A stretch of 64,000 nt of DNA, from the NCBI RefSeq assembly GCF_900609055.1, contig NZ_UXAW01000052.1, positions 16,136 through 80,135 on the forward strand. The letters are read 5' to 3'. Under the pieces are notes generated by a model, which saw nothing but the letters and a program-made list of their open reading frames with translations, did no database searches and was not told the DNA's origin. Shown here piece after piece: positions 12,594 to 22,269 of this stretch. The stretch comes from Pseudogemmobacter humi. GTDB lineage: Bacteria > Pseudomonadota > Alphaproteobacteria > Rhodobacterales > Rhodobacteraceae. Numbering within the stretch: the stretch's first letter is position 1; the number at the start of each line of letters is the position of its first letter. The translations under genes were made by a program, and so were the position numbers.

Positions 12594-13139
12594 CTATCGG
12601 GCCAGGTTGCGCACCCGCTCGGACAGCCAGTCGAGTTCGGGGTCCGCGATGCCCAGTTCCGTCAGATGCGCGGTGGTGGACCACAGGTAGTCGCGGTTCG
12701 GCCCGCGCCCGCCCACGGCGCTCGCGATGATCCGCGCCTGTTCCTCTGGCTCCAGCCCGCCGCAATATTGCGCATGCTGGCAATCGACCACATAGGCCAG
12801 CGCGCTGACCGCGCCTTCGGCGGTCTCAAGCTCCATCGACACCTCGACATAGGCCGAGGACACCAGTTCCCGCTCGCGCAGCATGGCAAGCGTCGCGGCC
12901 TCTTCGCCCGGCGCCACGCGCAGCGCCACCCCGTCGCAGAACGCCGCCTCGTCGCGGTCAAGCGCGAGCACGAGGCCGGGCACGGCCTCGGTGCCGCGGT
13001 AATGGATCGACCACATGCAGAAGCTGCGCCGCCAGCCGCGCACGCGGGCAAGCCGCCGCTCGGCCACCGGAAATTCCGGGTTCCAGATCAGCGAGCCATA
13101 GCCGAACACCCAAAGCGGCCCGTTCACCAACGTCTGCAA
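12594..13139 (-). CDS. chaC: gamma-glutamylcyclotransferase (ChaC family)
   Basis: Predicted to cleave glutathione to 5-oxoproline and Cys-Gly. It shows the ChaC hallmark VFGYGSLIWNPEF at the N-terminus and the LRERELVSSAYVE block with the catalytic Glu region. I choose the TTG at 13139, because AGGAG lies 7 bases upstream and the product then starts close to the conserved core (about 181 residues). A GTG at 13172 adds 11 residues but has no ribosome binding site. It is divergent from the DUF2125 gene. Confidence 0.88.
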   Translation of the reverse strand: MQTLVNGPLWVFGYGSLIWNPEFPVAERRLARVRGWRRSFCMWSIHYRGTEAVPGLVLALDRDEAAFCDGVALRVAPGEEAATLAMLRERELVSSAYVEVSMELETAEGAVSALAYVVDCQHAQYCGGLEPEEQARIIASAVGGRGPNRDYLWSTTAHLTELGIADPELDWLSERVRNLAR

Positions 13140-13204
13140 GGCTGGTTCTCCTGTTCGCCCCCCTGTAAACACGGATTGAGCGTTCGGGAAAAGGGGGGCT
13201 GTAA

Positions 13205-14248
13205 ATGCGCTGGCTTCTGGGGATCTTCGGCCTTTTCGTGGTGCTGTGGTGCGGCTGGTGGTTCGCGGGCCGGACGCTGATCCTGGATCAGAGCGAAAAG
13301 CTGATCGCCGAACAGCGGGCGGCGGGGGCGGTCGTCGAGATGGACAGCTTCGGCGTGAAGGGCTTTCCCAGCCGGTTCGACCTGACCGCCGAAAACCCGC
13401 GCTATATCGCCCCTGATGGCCGGATCGCCTGGGAGGGCGGCACGTTGCGGCTTTACGCGATGAGCTGGAAGCCCTGGCATGTGATCCTCGGCCTGCCGCA
13501 AAGCCAGCTGATCACCACCCCCGACCGGATGATCCGGCTGGAAAGCGAGGCGCTGCACGCCAGCCTGCGCGCCGCGCCGGACATGGATCTGCCGCTGGCC
13601 GAGGCCCGGCTGACCGGCAGTTCCCTGAACATCGACGCGACGCCGGGCGGCGTGGTGCAACTGGGCGAACTCGCCCTCGCCCTGCGCGATGCGGCGGCGG
13701 ATGCGGCGGCCACGCATGTCTATGACATCGGCATCGAGGCGAAGCGCATCACCCCCGATCCCGCACTGACCGCGGCGCTGGCGGCGGTGGATCTGCCGGA
13801 CATGCCCGCGACCCGGCTGCCCGCCGTGATCGACCGCTTTCATTTCGACGCGAGCCTGGAGCTTTCCGCGCCGCTCGACCGGCACGCGGGCGAGACGCGG
13901 CCGCGGCTTTTGTCGGTCGAACTGCGCGATCTGAGCCTGACCTGGGGCGATCTGACCATGGTCGCCCAGGGCCGTCTGATGCCCGACGATCAGGGTTTTG
14001 CCGCCGGGCGGATCGGGCTGACCGTCACCAACTGGAACCAGTTGCCGCCGCTGCTGGTGGCCAGCGGCATGGTGCAGCCCCGCATGGCGCCGATCCTCGG
14101 CAATATGCTGCGCGCGCTGGCGAACGAGGCCGGCACGCCCGACCGGCTGACCATTCCCCTGGATCTGAAAGACGGCTGGATGAGCTTTGGCCCGCTGCCG
14201 CTTGGCCCGGCGCCGAAACTGGGCGCGGCCGAGCCTCCGGCGGGCTGA
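13205..14248 (+). CDS. DUF2125 domain-containing protein
   Basis: Protein of 347 residues with an N-terminal signal anchor (MRWLLGIFGLFVVLWCGWWF), then a large beta-rich extracytoplasmic part typical of DUF2125 (VKGFPSRFDLTAENPRY). It is probably a periplasmic or inner-membrane-anchored protein of unknown function, common in alphaproteobacteria. The ATG at 13205 follows GGGGGGCTGTAA. It converges with the extensin-family gene, with stop codons almost touching. Confidence 0.85.
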   Translation: MRWLLGIFGLFVVLWCGWWFAGRTLILDQSEKLIAEQRAAGAVVEMDSFGVKGFPSRFDLTAENPRYIAPDGRIAWEGGTLRLYAMSWKPWHVILGLPQSQLITTPDRMIRLESEALHASLRAAPDMDLPLAEARLTGSSLNIDATPGGVVQLGELALALRDAAADAAATHVYDIGIEAKRITPDPALTAALAAVDLPDMPATRLPAVIDRFHFDASLELSAPLDRHAGETRPRLLSVELRDLSLTWGDLTMVAQGRLMPDDQGFAAGRIGLTVTNWNQLPPLLVASGMVQPRMAPILGNMLRALANEAGTPDRLTIPLDLKDGWMSFGPLPLGPAPKLGAAEPPAG

Positions 14249-15124
14249 TCAGCGGCAATAGGCGCCGTTGCCGTGGTTCGCGGTGTCGAAATGCAGATGG
14301 TCTTCGTGATAGCCGTCCGAGCCGGGGCCGAGCGTGGTGCCGAAGATGCCGCAGGCGCCCTTATGCGCGCGGCGCATGGTCTTGTCGAACCCGCCCAGCA
14401 CCGACTGCACCTTGCCCGAGGCCAGCACGAAACCGGCGATGTCGATCGCCTTGCCGCGGCCGTGTTCGCTGACCTTTGCGCCCTTCTTGTTGTTGCGCGG
14501 GCGGCAGACGTAATGGCCGGCGATGCGCAATTCGACGATCTGGCCGCCGTAAGCGGGCTGCGCCACCTGTTCGACCCAGGTGTTCAGCGCCTTTGCGGTG
14601 GCGCAGTCGATGGTCGCCGCCGCCGACAGCCGCACCCCGGAAACCGAAGTCACCCGCACCCCGTCGTCGAGCCCGCAGCCCTGGACCTTCGATTTGATCG
14701 GCGCGATCTTCTCGCCTTTGATCGCCGCCACACCGCAGACCGAGCCGCGCACGGTCTCGGTCTCTTTCGACTTCTTCCTGTCCTTTTTCGGCGCGGGCGC
14801 AGGGGCCGAGACCAGCTGAACCTCGGGCTTTTCCTTCGGGCGCAGGCCGAACAGGTTCAGCCCCCTGCCCTTCTTCTTCTCTTCCACGTTTTCGCGCACC
14901 GCGGCCACGGTCTTTTCCAGCGCGGCGGGGCGGGGTTTCGGGCGCAGCCAGGCCTCGGTTGTCGCAACGGCAGGCGAGGCGGCAGGCGAGGCGGCGGCGG
15001 TCGAGGTGCTGACGCTGACCTGCCCCATGCGCGGATTGGCCTGCGGACGGGGCGAGCGGTCCATGCTTTCGGCAAAGGCGGGGGAGGCCAGCACCATCAG
15101 CACCGCCAGCACTCTTGCGATCAT
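14249..15124 (-). CDS. extensin-family protein (secreted peptidase-like fold)
   Basis: Secreted protein of 291 residues with a signal peptide (MIARVLAVLMVLASPAFAES), a low-complexity Ala/Pro/Lys-rich linker (about 25-115) and a C-terminal extensin-like domain. That domain carries SEHGRGKAIDIAGF and HEDHLHFDTANHG. These His/Asp motifs resemble the metal-binding set of DD-/LD-carboxypeptidase folds (VanY/MepA-like), so a role in cell-wall turnover is plausible but is an inference. Confidence 0.87.
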   Translation of the reverse strand: MIARVLAVLMVLASPAFAESMDRSPRPQANPRMGQVSVSTSTAAASPAASPAVATTEAWLRPKPRPAALEKTVAAVRENVEEKKKGRGLNLFGLRPKEKPEVQLVSAPAPAPKKDRKKSKETETVRGSVCGVAAIKGEKIAPIKSKVQGCGLDDGVRVTSVSGVRLSAAATIDCATAKALNTWVEQVAQPAYGGQIVELRIAGHYVCRPRNNKKGAKVSEHGRGKAIDIAGFVLASGKVQSVLGGFDKTMRRAHKGACGIFGTTLGPGSDGYHEDHLHFDTANHGNGAYCR

Positions 15125-15165
15125 TCCCGGCCCTTTCCCCCGTTCGGCCCTGCCCTTTGCGGGTC

Positions 15166-16101
15166 TCAGGCCTTCGTCCTGCCCGGAGCAGCCGCGGGCG
15201 CGCGGCCGAAATCCGGCGCCGGAGTATCCTGCCCCGCCTCGATAATGCCACGCCGGATTGCGCGGGTGCGGGTGAAATAGGCGTGAAGTTGCTCACCGTC
15301 GCCCATGCGGATCTCACGCTGAAGCATGAACAGCTCTTCGGTGAAGCGGCCGAGGATGTCGAGCACGGCGTCCTTGTTGGTCAGGAACACATCGCGCCAC
15401 ATGGTCGGATCCGAGGCCGCGATCCGGGTGAAATCGCGAAACCCCGAGGCGGAATATTTGATCACTTCCTCCTGGGTGACGCGGCGCAGATGGTCGGCCA
15501 CCCCCACCATCGTATAGGCGATCAGATGCGGCGTGTGCGAGACCACCGCCAGCACCAGATCGTGGCGCCTCGCGTCCATCTCATCGACATTGGCGCCGAT
15601 GGCCTCCAGCAGCGCGCGCAGCCGGGCGAGCGGCTCCGGCGTCTGGCCTTCCAGCGGCGTCAGCAGCCACCAGCGGTTTTCAAACAAAGTCGCGAAACCC
15701 GAGCGCGGGCCGGAATATTCGGTCCCCGCCAGCGGATGGCCGGGGATGAAATGCACCCCCTCGGGGATATGGGGGCTGACCGCCTCGATCACCGCCTGCT
15801 TGACCGAGCCGACATCGGTCACGATGGCGCCCGGTTTCAGATGCGGCGCGATTTCCGCCGCGATCCCGCCCATGGCGCCGACGGGAACCGCCAGAACCAC
15901 CAGATCGGCGTCCCGAACGGCCTCGGCAGCGGTCTCCGTCACCCGGTCGCAGAACAGATCCCGCGCGATGGCGCGGGTATCAGTTGAGCGCGCGTAACCC
16001 GTGATCTCGCCCGCCAGCCCCTTCGCCCGCATCGCATGGGCCATGGAAGAGGCGATCAGCCCCAGCCCGATCAGCGCGACGCGGGGGAAGGCTGGGCTCA
16101 T
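15166..16101 (-). CDS. tyrA: prephenate/arogenate dehydrogenase
   Basis: NAD(P)-dependent oxidative decarboxylation in tyrosine synthesis. The 311 residues include an N-terminal Rossmann motif ([14 protein letters not shown]), the substrate motif [11 protein letters not shown] near residue 121, and SHTPHLIAY near 194. The gene overlaps hisC by 4 bases (ATGA), giving translational coupling. Such hisC-tyrA pairing is usual in alphaproteobacteria, where HisC-like enzymes also act on aromatic substrates. Specificity (prephenate against arogenate) cannot be read from the sequence. Confidence 0.92.
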   Translation of the reverse strand: MSPAFPRVALIGLGLIASSMAHAMRAKGLAGEITGYARSTDTRAIARDLFCDRVTETAAEAVRDADLVVLAVPVGAMGGIAAEIAPHLKPGAIVTDVGSVKQAVIEAVSPHIPEGVHFIPGHPLAGTEYSGPRSGFATLFENRWWLLTPLEGQTPEPLARLRALLEAIGANVDEMDARRHDLVLAVVSHTPHLIAYTMVGVADHLRRVTQEEVIKYSASGFRDFTRIAASDPTMWRDVFLTNKDAVLDILGRFTEELFMLQREIRMGDGEQLHAYFTRTRAIRRGIIEAGQDTPAPDFGRAPAAAPGRTKA

Positions 16102-17183
16102 CTTTGCGCCTTGAACTGGGTCACGGCATGGGCCACGCGGCGGCAGCTCGCCTCGTCGCCCACGGTGATGCGCAGGCAGTTCGGCAGTTTGTAACCCGAG
16201 ACGCGGCGCACGATCAGCCCCTCGCCCTGGAGCCAGGCGTCGCAGGCCTCGGCCTCTTCGGCGCTGGCGAAGCGGGCGAGAATGAAATTCGCCGCCGAGA
16301 CATCCGACGGAACCCCCACCTCGGCCAGTGCGCCCGCAAGCCAGGACCGCATCCGGGCGTTTTCCCCGCGCGATTTCGCCACCCAGTCCTGGTCGCGCAC
16401 CGCCGCCTCGGCGGTGTCGAGCTGCGCGGTGGAAAGGTTGAACGGCTGACGGATGCGGTTCAGCACATCGACGATATGTTTCGGCCCGTAGCCCCAGCCG
16501 ATCCGCAGGCCGCCGAGGCCGTAGATCTTCGAGAAGGTCCGGGTCATGAACACGTTCTCGCGCGCCTCGACCAGCGCCTTTCCGGCGTCGAAATCCTCGA
16601 CATATTCGGCATAGGCCCCGTCCAGCACCAGGATCGCCTGGCGCGGCAGACCGGCGGCCAGCCGCGCGACCTCGGCGGGCGAGATCATCGTGCCGGTCGG
16701 GTTGTTCGGATTGGCGATGAACACCAGTTTCGTGCGCGGCCCGCAGGCGCGCAGGATCGCGTCCACATCGGTCACGCGCTCGCGCTCGGGCACCTCGACG
16801 GGCGTGGCGCCGGCGGCCAGCGCCGAGATGCGATACATCAGGAAACCGTGTTCGGTGAAGACCACCTCGTCGCGCGGCCCGGCATAGGCCTGGGCCAGCA
16901 TCTGGATGATCTCGTCCGAGCCCACGCCGCAGATCACCCGCCCGGCGTCCAGGCCATGCACCTCGGCGATGGCCTGACGCAGCCCGGCGTGATCGGTGGA
17001 GGGGTAGCGGTGGAGGCTGTGAACGGCGCGCTGGAACGCCTCTTTCGCCCGGTCCGAGGCGCCGAACGGGTTCTCGTTCGACGAAAGCTTCACCACATTC
17101 GTCACACCCGCGACCTTGCTCTTACCGCCTTCGTATAGGGCGATATCGAGAATTCCGGGTTGCGGAATGATCGCTTCGGACAT
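16098..17183 (-). CDS. hisC: histidinol-phosphate aminotransferase
   Basis: PLP enzyme transferring the amino group of glutamate to imidazole-acetol phosphate in histidine synthesis; family members often also act on phenylpyruvate. About 361 residues. It has the SSNENPFG motif near the N-terminus, NPNNPTGT, and the PLP lysine in [18 protein letters not shown]. The ATG at 17183 has a strong AGGAGG site. An open frame running upstream to 17828 is an artefact that covers yqhA on the same strand in another frame. Confidence 0.95.
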   Translation of the reverse strand: MSEAIIPQPGILDIALYEGGKSKVAGVTNVVKLSSNENPFGASDRAKEAFQRAVHSLHRYPSTDHAGLRQAIAEVHGLDAGRVICGVGSDEIIQMLAQAYAGPRDEVVFTEHGFLMYRISALAAGATPVEVPERERVTDVDAILRACGPRTKLVFIANPNNPTGTMISPAEVARLAAGLPRQAILVLDGAYAEYVEDFDAGKALVEARENVFMTRTFSKIYGLGGLRIGWGYGPKHIVDVLNRIRQPFNLSTAQLDTAEAAVRDQDWVAKSRGENARMRSWLAGALAEVGVPSDVSAANFILARFASAEEAEACDAWLQGEGLIVRRVSGYKLPNCLRITVGDEASCRRVAHAVTQFKAQR

Positions 17184-17248
17184 CTGGGCCTCCTGCTGTC
17201 GAAGGCGTTCTAGCCGCAGCCTTCCCGCAAAGCCAGAGGCGAGTCGGC

Positions 17249-17773
17249 TTATTTCCGGCTGGTGTAGGATTTGGCCTGCAACCAGTCCATCAGCGCCATC
17301 AGAACTCCCGACAAGACGAAGGTCAGATGGATCACCACCATCCAGAACAGCTCGTCGGGGTTGAGCACCCGGGTCTCGCCGATCGCCATGAACCGCTTGA
17401 GCAGCGAGATCCCCGAAATCGCCACGATCGAGGCGATCAGCTTCATCTTCAGCCCGCCGAAATCGACCTTGCCCATCCAGCCGGGCCGCTCGGCGCCCTC
17501 GACATCGAGGCGCGAGACGAAATTCTCGTAGCCCGAGAACATCACGATCAGCACCAGATTGGCGGCGAGCGTCAGGTCGATCAGCGTCAGCGCGACGAGG
17601 ATCACATCCTCGGACTGCATCTCCATCAGTTTGGGCAGGTACCAGACCAGATCGCGGCCGAACATGAAAACCAGCATGACCAGGCTGACCACCAGCCCCA
17701 GATACATCGGCGCCATCAGCCAGCGGCTGGCGAAAAGCGATTTCTCGAAGGCTTTCTCGACCGGATTGGACAT
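17249..17773 (-). CDS. yqhA: YqhA/UPF0114 family membrane protein
   Basis: Inner-membrane protein of 174 residues with about four transmembrane segments ([52 protein letters not shown] and [16 protein letters not shown]). The family signature is [14 protein letters not shown]. Its function is unknown. It lies 65 bases upstream of hisC on the same strand and may be transcribed with it. Confidence 0.92.
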   Translation of the reverse strand: MSNPVEKAFEKSLFASRWLMAPMYLGLVVSLVMLVFMFGRDLVWYLPKLMEMQSEDVILVALTLIDLTLAANLVLIVMFSGYENFVSRLDVEGAERPGWMGKVDFGGLKMKLIASIVAISGISLLKRFMAIGETRVLNPDELFWMVVIHLTFVLSGVLMALMDWLQAKSYTSRK

Positions 17774-17844
17774 GGGGGCTCCTGTTGCGGCTGGCGGTGA
17801 GGAATAGCCTGGCCTGAGGCGGAATCAAGGGGTGGAAAGGGCGG

Positions 17845-17910
17845 AAGGGGGCCCTGCCCCCGTCCCCGTTCCGGGGACTCCCCCGGGATATTTAGCGACA
17901 GAAAATGACC
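17845..17910 (+). repeat. structured intergenic repeat, copy 1
   Basis: GGGGG/CCCCC hairpin, then a second hairpin GTCCCCG/CGGGGAC, then TCCCCCGGGATATTT and the tail CAGAAAATGA. It belongs to the dispersed family described in the findings, and lies between yqhA and the rpsD terminator. Confidence 0.8.
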
Positions 17911-17928
17911 AGGGCAGGCGGGAAATGC

Positions 17929-17959
17929 AAAAGGCCGCGCAAGCGGGGCGCGGCCTTTC
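17929..17959 (-). terminator. terminator of rpsD
   Basis: Perfect stem AAAGGCCGCGC / GCGCGGCCTTT with a 7-base loop, 21 bases after the rpsD stop. Because the stem carries A-runs and T-runs on both sides, it could act in both directions. Confidence 0.85.
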
Positions 17960-17979
17960 GGGAAAAATCCTGGACCGGA

Positions 17980-18597
17980 TCAGCGCGAATAGAATTCGAC
18001 GACCAGGTTCGGTTCCATCTGCACCGGATAGGGCACATCCGACAGAGCCGGGGTGCGCACGAATTTCGCGGTCAGCTTCTGAGTGTCGACTTCCAGATAG
18101 TCGGGCACGTCGCGCTCGGTCAGGGCGATGGCTTCGGCGATGATGGCGAGCTGGCGCGATTTTTCGCGCACCGAGACCACATCACCCTCGCGCAGGCGGT
18201 AGGACGCGATGTTGACCGGCTTGCCGTTCACCAGCACATGGCCGTGGTTCACGAACTGACGGGCGGCGAAGATGGTCGGCACGAATTTCGCGCGGTAGAC
18301 CAGCGCGTCGAGGCGGCGCTCCAGCAGGCCGATCAGGTTCTCGCCGGTGTCGCCGGTCACGCGCTGCGCTTCGCCATAGATACGCTTGAACTGCTTTTCG
18401 GTCAGATCGCCGTAATAGCCTTTCAGCTTCTGCTTGGCGCGGAGCTGGGTGCCGAAGTCCGACATCTTGCCCTTGCGGCGCTGGCCATGCTGGCCCGGGC
18501 CGTATTCGCGCCTGTTGAGCGGCGACTTGGCGCGGCCCCAGATGTTTTCGCCCATGCGGCGGTCGATCTTGTGTTTGGCAGCGGTGCGTTTGGTCAT
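17980..18597 (-). CDS. rpsD: 30S ribosomal protein S4
   Basis: Primary 16S-rRNA-binding protein and assembly starter of the small subunit. The 205 residues are the family length. It has the N-terminal [20 protein letters not shown] and the S4 RNA-binding domain ([30 protein letters not shown]). It lies alone, not in an rpsM-rpsK-rpoA operon, as is usual in alphaproteobacteria. The AAGGAGATC site precedes the ATG. Confidence 0.98.
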   Translation of the reverse strand: MTKRTAAKHKIDRRMGENIWGRAKSPLNRREYGPGQHGQRRKGKMSDFGTQLRAKQKLKGYYGDLTEKQFKRIYGEAQRVTGDTGENLIGLLERRLDALVYRAKFVPTIFAARQFVNHGHVLVNGKPVNIASYRLREGDVVSVREKSRQLAIIAEAIALTERDVPDYLEVDTQKLTAKFVRTPALSDVPYPVQMEPNLVVEFYSR

Positions 18598-18703
18598 CGC
18601 TGATCTCCTTCTGTTGCCCGTTGCGGGCCGGTTTGAAGGGCGTTGTCCTCTCCGGGCGGGCCCGGCGACAGGGCATTCCTTGCGGAAGCCGCCAACACCA
18701 ATG

Positions 18704-18733
18704 AAAAGCCCCGGGCGGATGGCCCGGGAGCTT
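18704..18733 (-). terminator. terminator of the Hint-domain gene
   Basis: Read on the minus strand: stem CCCGGGC / GCCCGGG with a 5-base loop, followed by GCTTTTC. It lies about 60 bases after the stop of the Hint-domain gene and upstream of rpsD, so it isolates rpsD from that gene. Confidence 0.7.
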
Positions 18734-18791
18734 GGGGCGGCTTATACAGGCCGCACGGGCCGAGTCAACCGGGCGTATCGGGAGGGCGCTG

Positions 18792-19853
18792 TCAGATCGC
18801 GCCCTCATGGCACAAGAGCGCGGCCTCGGGCGAGGACAGCATCCTTCGCGCGAAATCGCCATAGCACATCGGATCGGCGGCAAGGCCCGGCATCAGCGCC
18901 GTCAGCCGCGCGCGGTCGCCCTGGTCGAGGCTGTCCGGATCCGCCGCCGAGGGGTGGAAACTCTCGGTTTCCAGCCCGTTGGCGAAGACGATCTCGTGAC
19001 GCTCCAGCAGAAGGTGGTGATAGGTCACCTCGCGCAGGCCCGGATCGACCAGCACGGAATGATCGTTGACCAGATCGCCCGCCGCGACCAGCACCTCGTC
19101 GGTGTTGAACAGCGCCCGGGCGGCGGGGCCGCTCACCAGCATCCGGTGCTGCGGCGAGACCACCAGATCGCCGTCCGGCCGCCCGGAGCCGAGCGCGCCC
19201 TCGCGCAGCCGCACCGGGCGCAGATGCGGCATGGCGTAGAGCCGCGCGCCGGTCATCCGGCGGCTGCCGGTCCAGAGCACCTCCTGCGCGCCGTTGTCGC
19301 GGGTCTGGACCAGATCGCCCGGATGCAGGTTCTCCACCCGTTCGGGGCCGGTCGGGGTCATGATCCTTGTGCCGGGGGTGAAGCAGATCACCCCGCCGGT
19401 GCTGCGGTCTGGCGCCGCCGGGGCGATCCGGCTGCGGATCACCCAGAGATCGCGGCCCGCGGGCGGCATCTCGCCCAGAAACATCGCCAGATGCCCGCGG
19501 CCGCCCGCCACCGGCAGCAGCGTCGCCGTCCAGGACCGGAGCCCGTCGCCGAGGACGAAGCTCTGGTCGGGCAATGTATCCGGCTCTGCCCCGATGTCGC
19601 CGGAGGCATTCTCCTGCCCGACCGCCGTTCCGATCAGCCGCTGCACCATCAATGCCGCGCGCCGCCTCACATCCGCCTCGCCCTGCGCCCCTTCCAGCAA
19701 CAGGATATTCCCCGGCGCATCCACGCGCACGGCCTCGCCCAGCCAGCGCCAGGTGGCGCCGGTGACGATGGCCGAGGGGGAAACCGCCCGGAGTCCATCC
19801 GCTTCCGTCTGTGACCAGGAGATGACGAACGTGGCCCTTGAGCCCGCTGTCAT
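18792..19853 (-). CDS. Hint-domain protein
   Basis: Protein of 353 residues. The N-terminal part (about 1-150) is of unknown fold. From Cys157 a Hint (hedgehog/intein) domain follows: GGVICFTPGTRIMTPTGPER, the LHPGDLVQTRDNG strand, and VSPQHRMLVSG with the conserved His. The later part (DHSVLVDPGLREVTYHHLLL) matches the Hint_2 type widespread in Rhodobacterales, often beside RTX or secreted proteins. There is no C-extein or second splice junction, so protein splicing is not expected; self-cleavage at Cys157 is possible. No toxin or secretion gene adjoins. Confidence 0.87.
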   Translation of the reverse strand: MTAGSRATFVISWSQTEADGLRAVSPSAIVTGATWRWLGEAVRVDAPGNILLLEGAQGEADVRRRAALMVQRLIGTAVGQENASGDIGAEPDTLPDQSFVLGDGLRSWTATLLPVAGGRGHLAMFLGEMPPAGRDLWVIRSRIAPAAPDRSTGGVICFTPGTRIMTPTGPERVENLHPGDLVQTRDNGAQEVLWTGSRRMTGARLYAMPHLRPVRLREGALGSGRPDGDLVVSPQHRMLVSGPAARALFNTDEVLVAAGDLVNDHSVLVDPGLREVTYHHLLLERHEIVFANGLETESFHPSAADPDSLDQGDRARLTALMPGLAADPMCYGDFARRMLSSPEAALLCHEGAI

Positions 19854-19917
19854 GCCTGTATTCGCCTGCTCGTTTTTCTTTTTATGCGGGAAATTTAGCA
19901 GCGCCCGAATCGCTGCG

Positions 19918-19933
19918 CCACAGAAATCTGTGG
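19918..19933. promoter_or_regulatory. palindrome upstream of the Hint-domain gene
   Basis: CCACAGA AA TCTGTGG, a perfect 7-bp dyad 65 bases upstream of the Hint-gene start and 15 bases before the next dyad-like sequence. It is suitable for a dimeric regulator, but no regulator gene is adjacent. Confidence 0.35.
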
Positions 19934-19998
19934 CAAAACCGCGTCATAGCGCAGGGATTTATGGCAGATCGGCAACAATGAGAGAGGGGGCCGGCGCC

Positions 19999-20556
19999 TC
20001 AGGCCCGCCCCGCGACCGGCGAGAGCGTCAGCGGGTCGATCCCCATCTGCTTCAGCGCCAGCGCCCATTTCTGCCCGTCGGAGTCGGCGAACAGCAGATC
20101 CGCCGGCAGATCGGCGACCAGCCAGTCGTTCCTGAGGATCTCGCCCTCCAGCTGCCCCGGGCCCCAGCCCGCATAGCCAAGCGCAAGCAGCGCGCGGGCG
20201 GGCCCGTCGCCCCGGGCCAGGGCCTCCAGGATATCCAGCGTCACGGTCAGCCGCAGGCCGCCCGGCACCTGCATCATGCCCTGATCGGCGCCGCGCCAGT
20301 CGTCGGAATGCAGAACGAAGCCGCGCCCGCGCTCGACCGGGCCGCCATATTGCACGCGGATCTCGCGCCGCGAGGCGCCCGGGCTGATGCCCAGATGTTT
20401 CAGGAGCCCGCCGAAATCCAGCTCCTGCGAGGGTTTGTTGACGATCAGCCCCATGGCGCTGTCGGGACCATGGGCGCAGATCAGCACCACCGCCCGGGCA
20501 AAACGGGGATCCGCCATACCCGGCATCGCAACCAGCACCTTGCCCGCAAGTTCCAT
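19999..20556 (-). CDS. YqgE/AlgH family protein
   Basis: Member of the UPF0301 (YqgE/AlgH) family, 185 residues, of uncertain biochemical function. It shows the family blocks GKVLVAMPGMADPRFARAVV at the N-terminus, GLIVNKPS near residue 36, and LALGYAGWGPGQLEGEI near 125. The ATG at 20556 starts the conserved core; an in-frame extension upstream is not supported. It is divergent from the DsbD-like gene. Confidence 0.93.
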   Translation of the reverse strand: MELAGKVLVAMPGMADPRFARAVVLICAHGPDSAMGLIVNKPSQELDFGGLLKHLGISPGASRREIRVQYGGPVERGRGFVLHSDDWRGADQGMMQVPGGLRLTVTLDILEALARGDGPARALLALGYAGWGPGQLEGEILRNDWLVADLPADLLFADSDGQKWALALKQMGIDPLTLSPVAGRA

Positions 20557-20739
20557 CGTCACGCCACCTTTCCCCCTCAACATGGACCCGCAGGCGCCAC
20601 GGCTCAAGAGGCGCCGCGCGAAACGAAGCGAAGAGCGCCAGCGATGAGCGGCCCCGAAGCGGCCGCGGGAAACCCTCTGCGGCAGCGGCGCCACATCACG
20701 CGCGTCGTCGCCAGGTTGTGATTTCCCCCGGCGCGGGCG

Positions 20740-21579
20740 ATGCTTATCCTGCGGGCCATGACCCCGATCCGCCGCCCCGCCCTGCTCGCCCTCTCCGCCC
20801 TGCTCGCCGTGCTTCTGCCCGGGGTTGCGGCCCGCGCCACCAGCCAGGACGAGGTGCTCGCCGCCTCGGTGCTGACTGGCTGGACCACACCCGAGGGCAC
20901 CCATATGGCCGCGCTGCGGCTGGATCTGGCGCCGGGCTGGAAAACCTACTGGCGCAGCCCCGGCGATGCCGGCATCCCGCCGCAATTCGACTGGTCCGGC
21001 TCGGTCAATGTCAAGGCGGTGCGCCTGCACTGGCCCGCGCCTTCGGTCTTCGTGACCAACGGGATACAAACCATCGGCTATCGCAACCAGCTGATCCTGC
21101 CGGTGGAGCTGGTGCCAGGCGATCCTTCGCAGCCGATGCGGCTTGCCGCAGAGGTGGATCTGGGCATCTGCCAGGAGATCTGCCTGCCCGCCTCGCTGGA
21201 TCTGGCGGCGGGGATCGACGGGCCCGGCGCACCCGACGCGCTGATCCAGGGCGCGCTGAAAAAGCAGCCCCGCAGCGGTGCCGAGGCCGGGCTGACTTCG
21301 ATCACCTGCCATGTGGAGCCGATCGCCGACGGGCTGCGGCTGACCGCCACAATCGCGCTGCCGGGCCAGGGCAAAGGCGAGACCGTCGCTTTCGAGACCG
21401 GCGACCCCTCGGTCTGGGTCTCGGAAGCCACCGCCTCGCGCAAGGGCGGCGTGCTGACCGCCGTCACCGAACTGGTGCCGCCCTCGGGCCAGCCCTTCGC
21501 GCTGGACCGCTCGGGCGTGACGGTGACGGTGATCTCGGACAAGGGCGCGGTCGAGATGCGCGGCTGTCCCGGCGCATGA
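20740..21579 (+). CDS. DsbD N-terminal-domain-like secreted protein
   Basis: Periplasmic protein of about 279 residues with a signal peptide (ALLALSALLAVLLPGVAARA). Its body matches the N-terminal (alpha) domain of the thiol:disulfide reductase DsbD: GWKTYWRSPGDAGIPPQFDW, then VDLGICQEICLPA with the redox Cys pair. There is no membrane domain or thioredoxin domain, so it may be a stand-alone thiol-relay or copper-tolerance-type (ScsB-like) fragment. The start could also be the ATG at 20758. Confidence 0.85.
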   Translation: MLILRAMTPIRRPALLALSALLAVLLPGVAARATSQDEVLAASVLTGWTTPEGTHMAALRLDLAPGWKTYWRSPGDAGIPPQFDWSGSVNVKAVRLHWPAPSVFVTNGIQTIGYRNQLILPVELVPGDPSQPMRLAAEVDLGICQEICLPASLDLAAGIDGPGAPDALIQGALKKQPRSGAEAGLTSITCHVEPIADGLRLTATIALPGQGKGETVAFETGDPSVWVSEATASRKGGVLTAVTELVPPSGQPFALDRSGVTVTVISDKGAVEMRGCPGA

Positions 21580-21643
21580 ACCGCCGCCCGGGTCGGGCTT
21601 TCCGCGCTTGAGGCGCGCGCGCGGGCGTGATTTCATCGCCGCC

Positions 21644-22165
21644 ATGCGCCGGATCCTTTCCCTTGCCCTGATCGCCCTGTGCCCGCCCGCCTGGGCCGAT
21701 CCCGCCCCGCCCGGCGCCGCGCCGGAAATCGACAGCCTGGAATGGGGCATCTTCTGCGCCCTGCGCGCGATGGACCGCGCCCCCGCCCCCGGCACCATCG
21801 CGGGCTGGCTGCATGTCCCGCGCGAGGAAATCACCTTCCACTGGCCCGACGAGACCGTGGTGCCCGCCTCGCTCGGGCTGGCCTTCGGGGTGCGGGCCGC
21901 CAGCGTCCCGGGCTATGTCAGCGACTCGGCCGAGGCGCGGGTGTTCCGCCCGGGCCGCGAGACCCCGGAAACCTGGCCGACCGCGATTTCCGACACCGAC
22001 CGGATCAGCGTCTTCTTCCGTTTCGACGAGGTCCAGGAACTGATCCCCGGCATCTGGGCCTTCGAGGTCTGGGATCGCGGCGAAAGGCTCTACCGGGTGG
22101 AATTCGAAGTGGTCCCGGCCGAAGCGCGGCGCGAGATCGCCGACGCCTGCGGCGCCACATCCTGA
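21644..22165 (+). CDS. DUF3859 domain-containing secreted protein
   Basis: Secreted protein of 173 residues with a signal peptide (MRRILSLALIALCPPAWA). The remainder has the DUF3859 pattern: EWGIFC, a mid block with FGVRAASVPG, and PGIWAFEVWDRGERLYRVEF. Function unknown. It follows the DsbD-like gene by 64 bases on the same strand and may be cotranscribed. The open frame extending further upstream is not supported. Confidence 0.83.
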   Translation: MRRILSLALIALCPPAWADPAPPGAAPEIDSLEWGIFCALRAMDRAPAPGTIAGWLHVPREEITFHWPDETVVPASLGLAFGVRAASVPGYVSDSAEARVFRPGRETPETWPTAISDTDRISVFFRFDEVQELIPGIWAFEVWDRGERLYRVEFEVVPAEARREIADACGATS

Positions 22166-22269
22166 CGGTCATTTTAAGTCTGAAACCGGCATACATGTGA
22201 AATCTTATTGCGCCGCAGGTGCAAAAGCCTTAGGTCATTCGCAGATGCAGAAACCGCCCGGAGCCCGCC

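Noticed and set aside
16098..17828. A 576-codon form of hisC
   Set aside because: The extra N-terminal part lies over yqhA in another frame, and the true ATG at 17183 has a strong AGGAGG site.
18792..19853. An intein in the Hint-domain protein
   Set aside because: There is no second exon sequence or C-terminal His-Asn splice junction, and the domain sits at the end of the chain.
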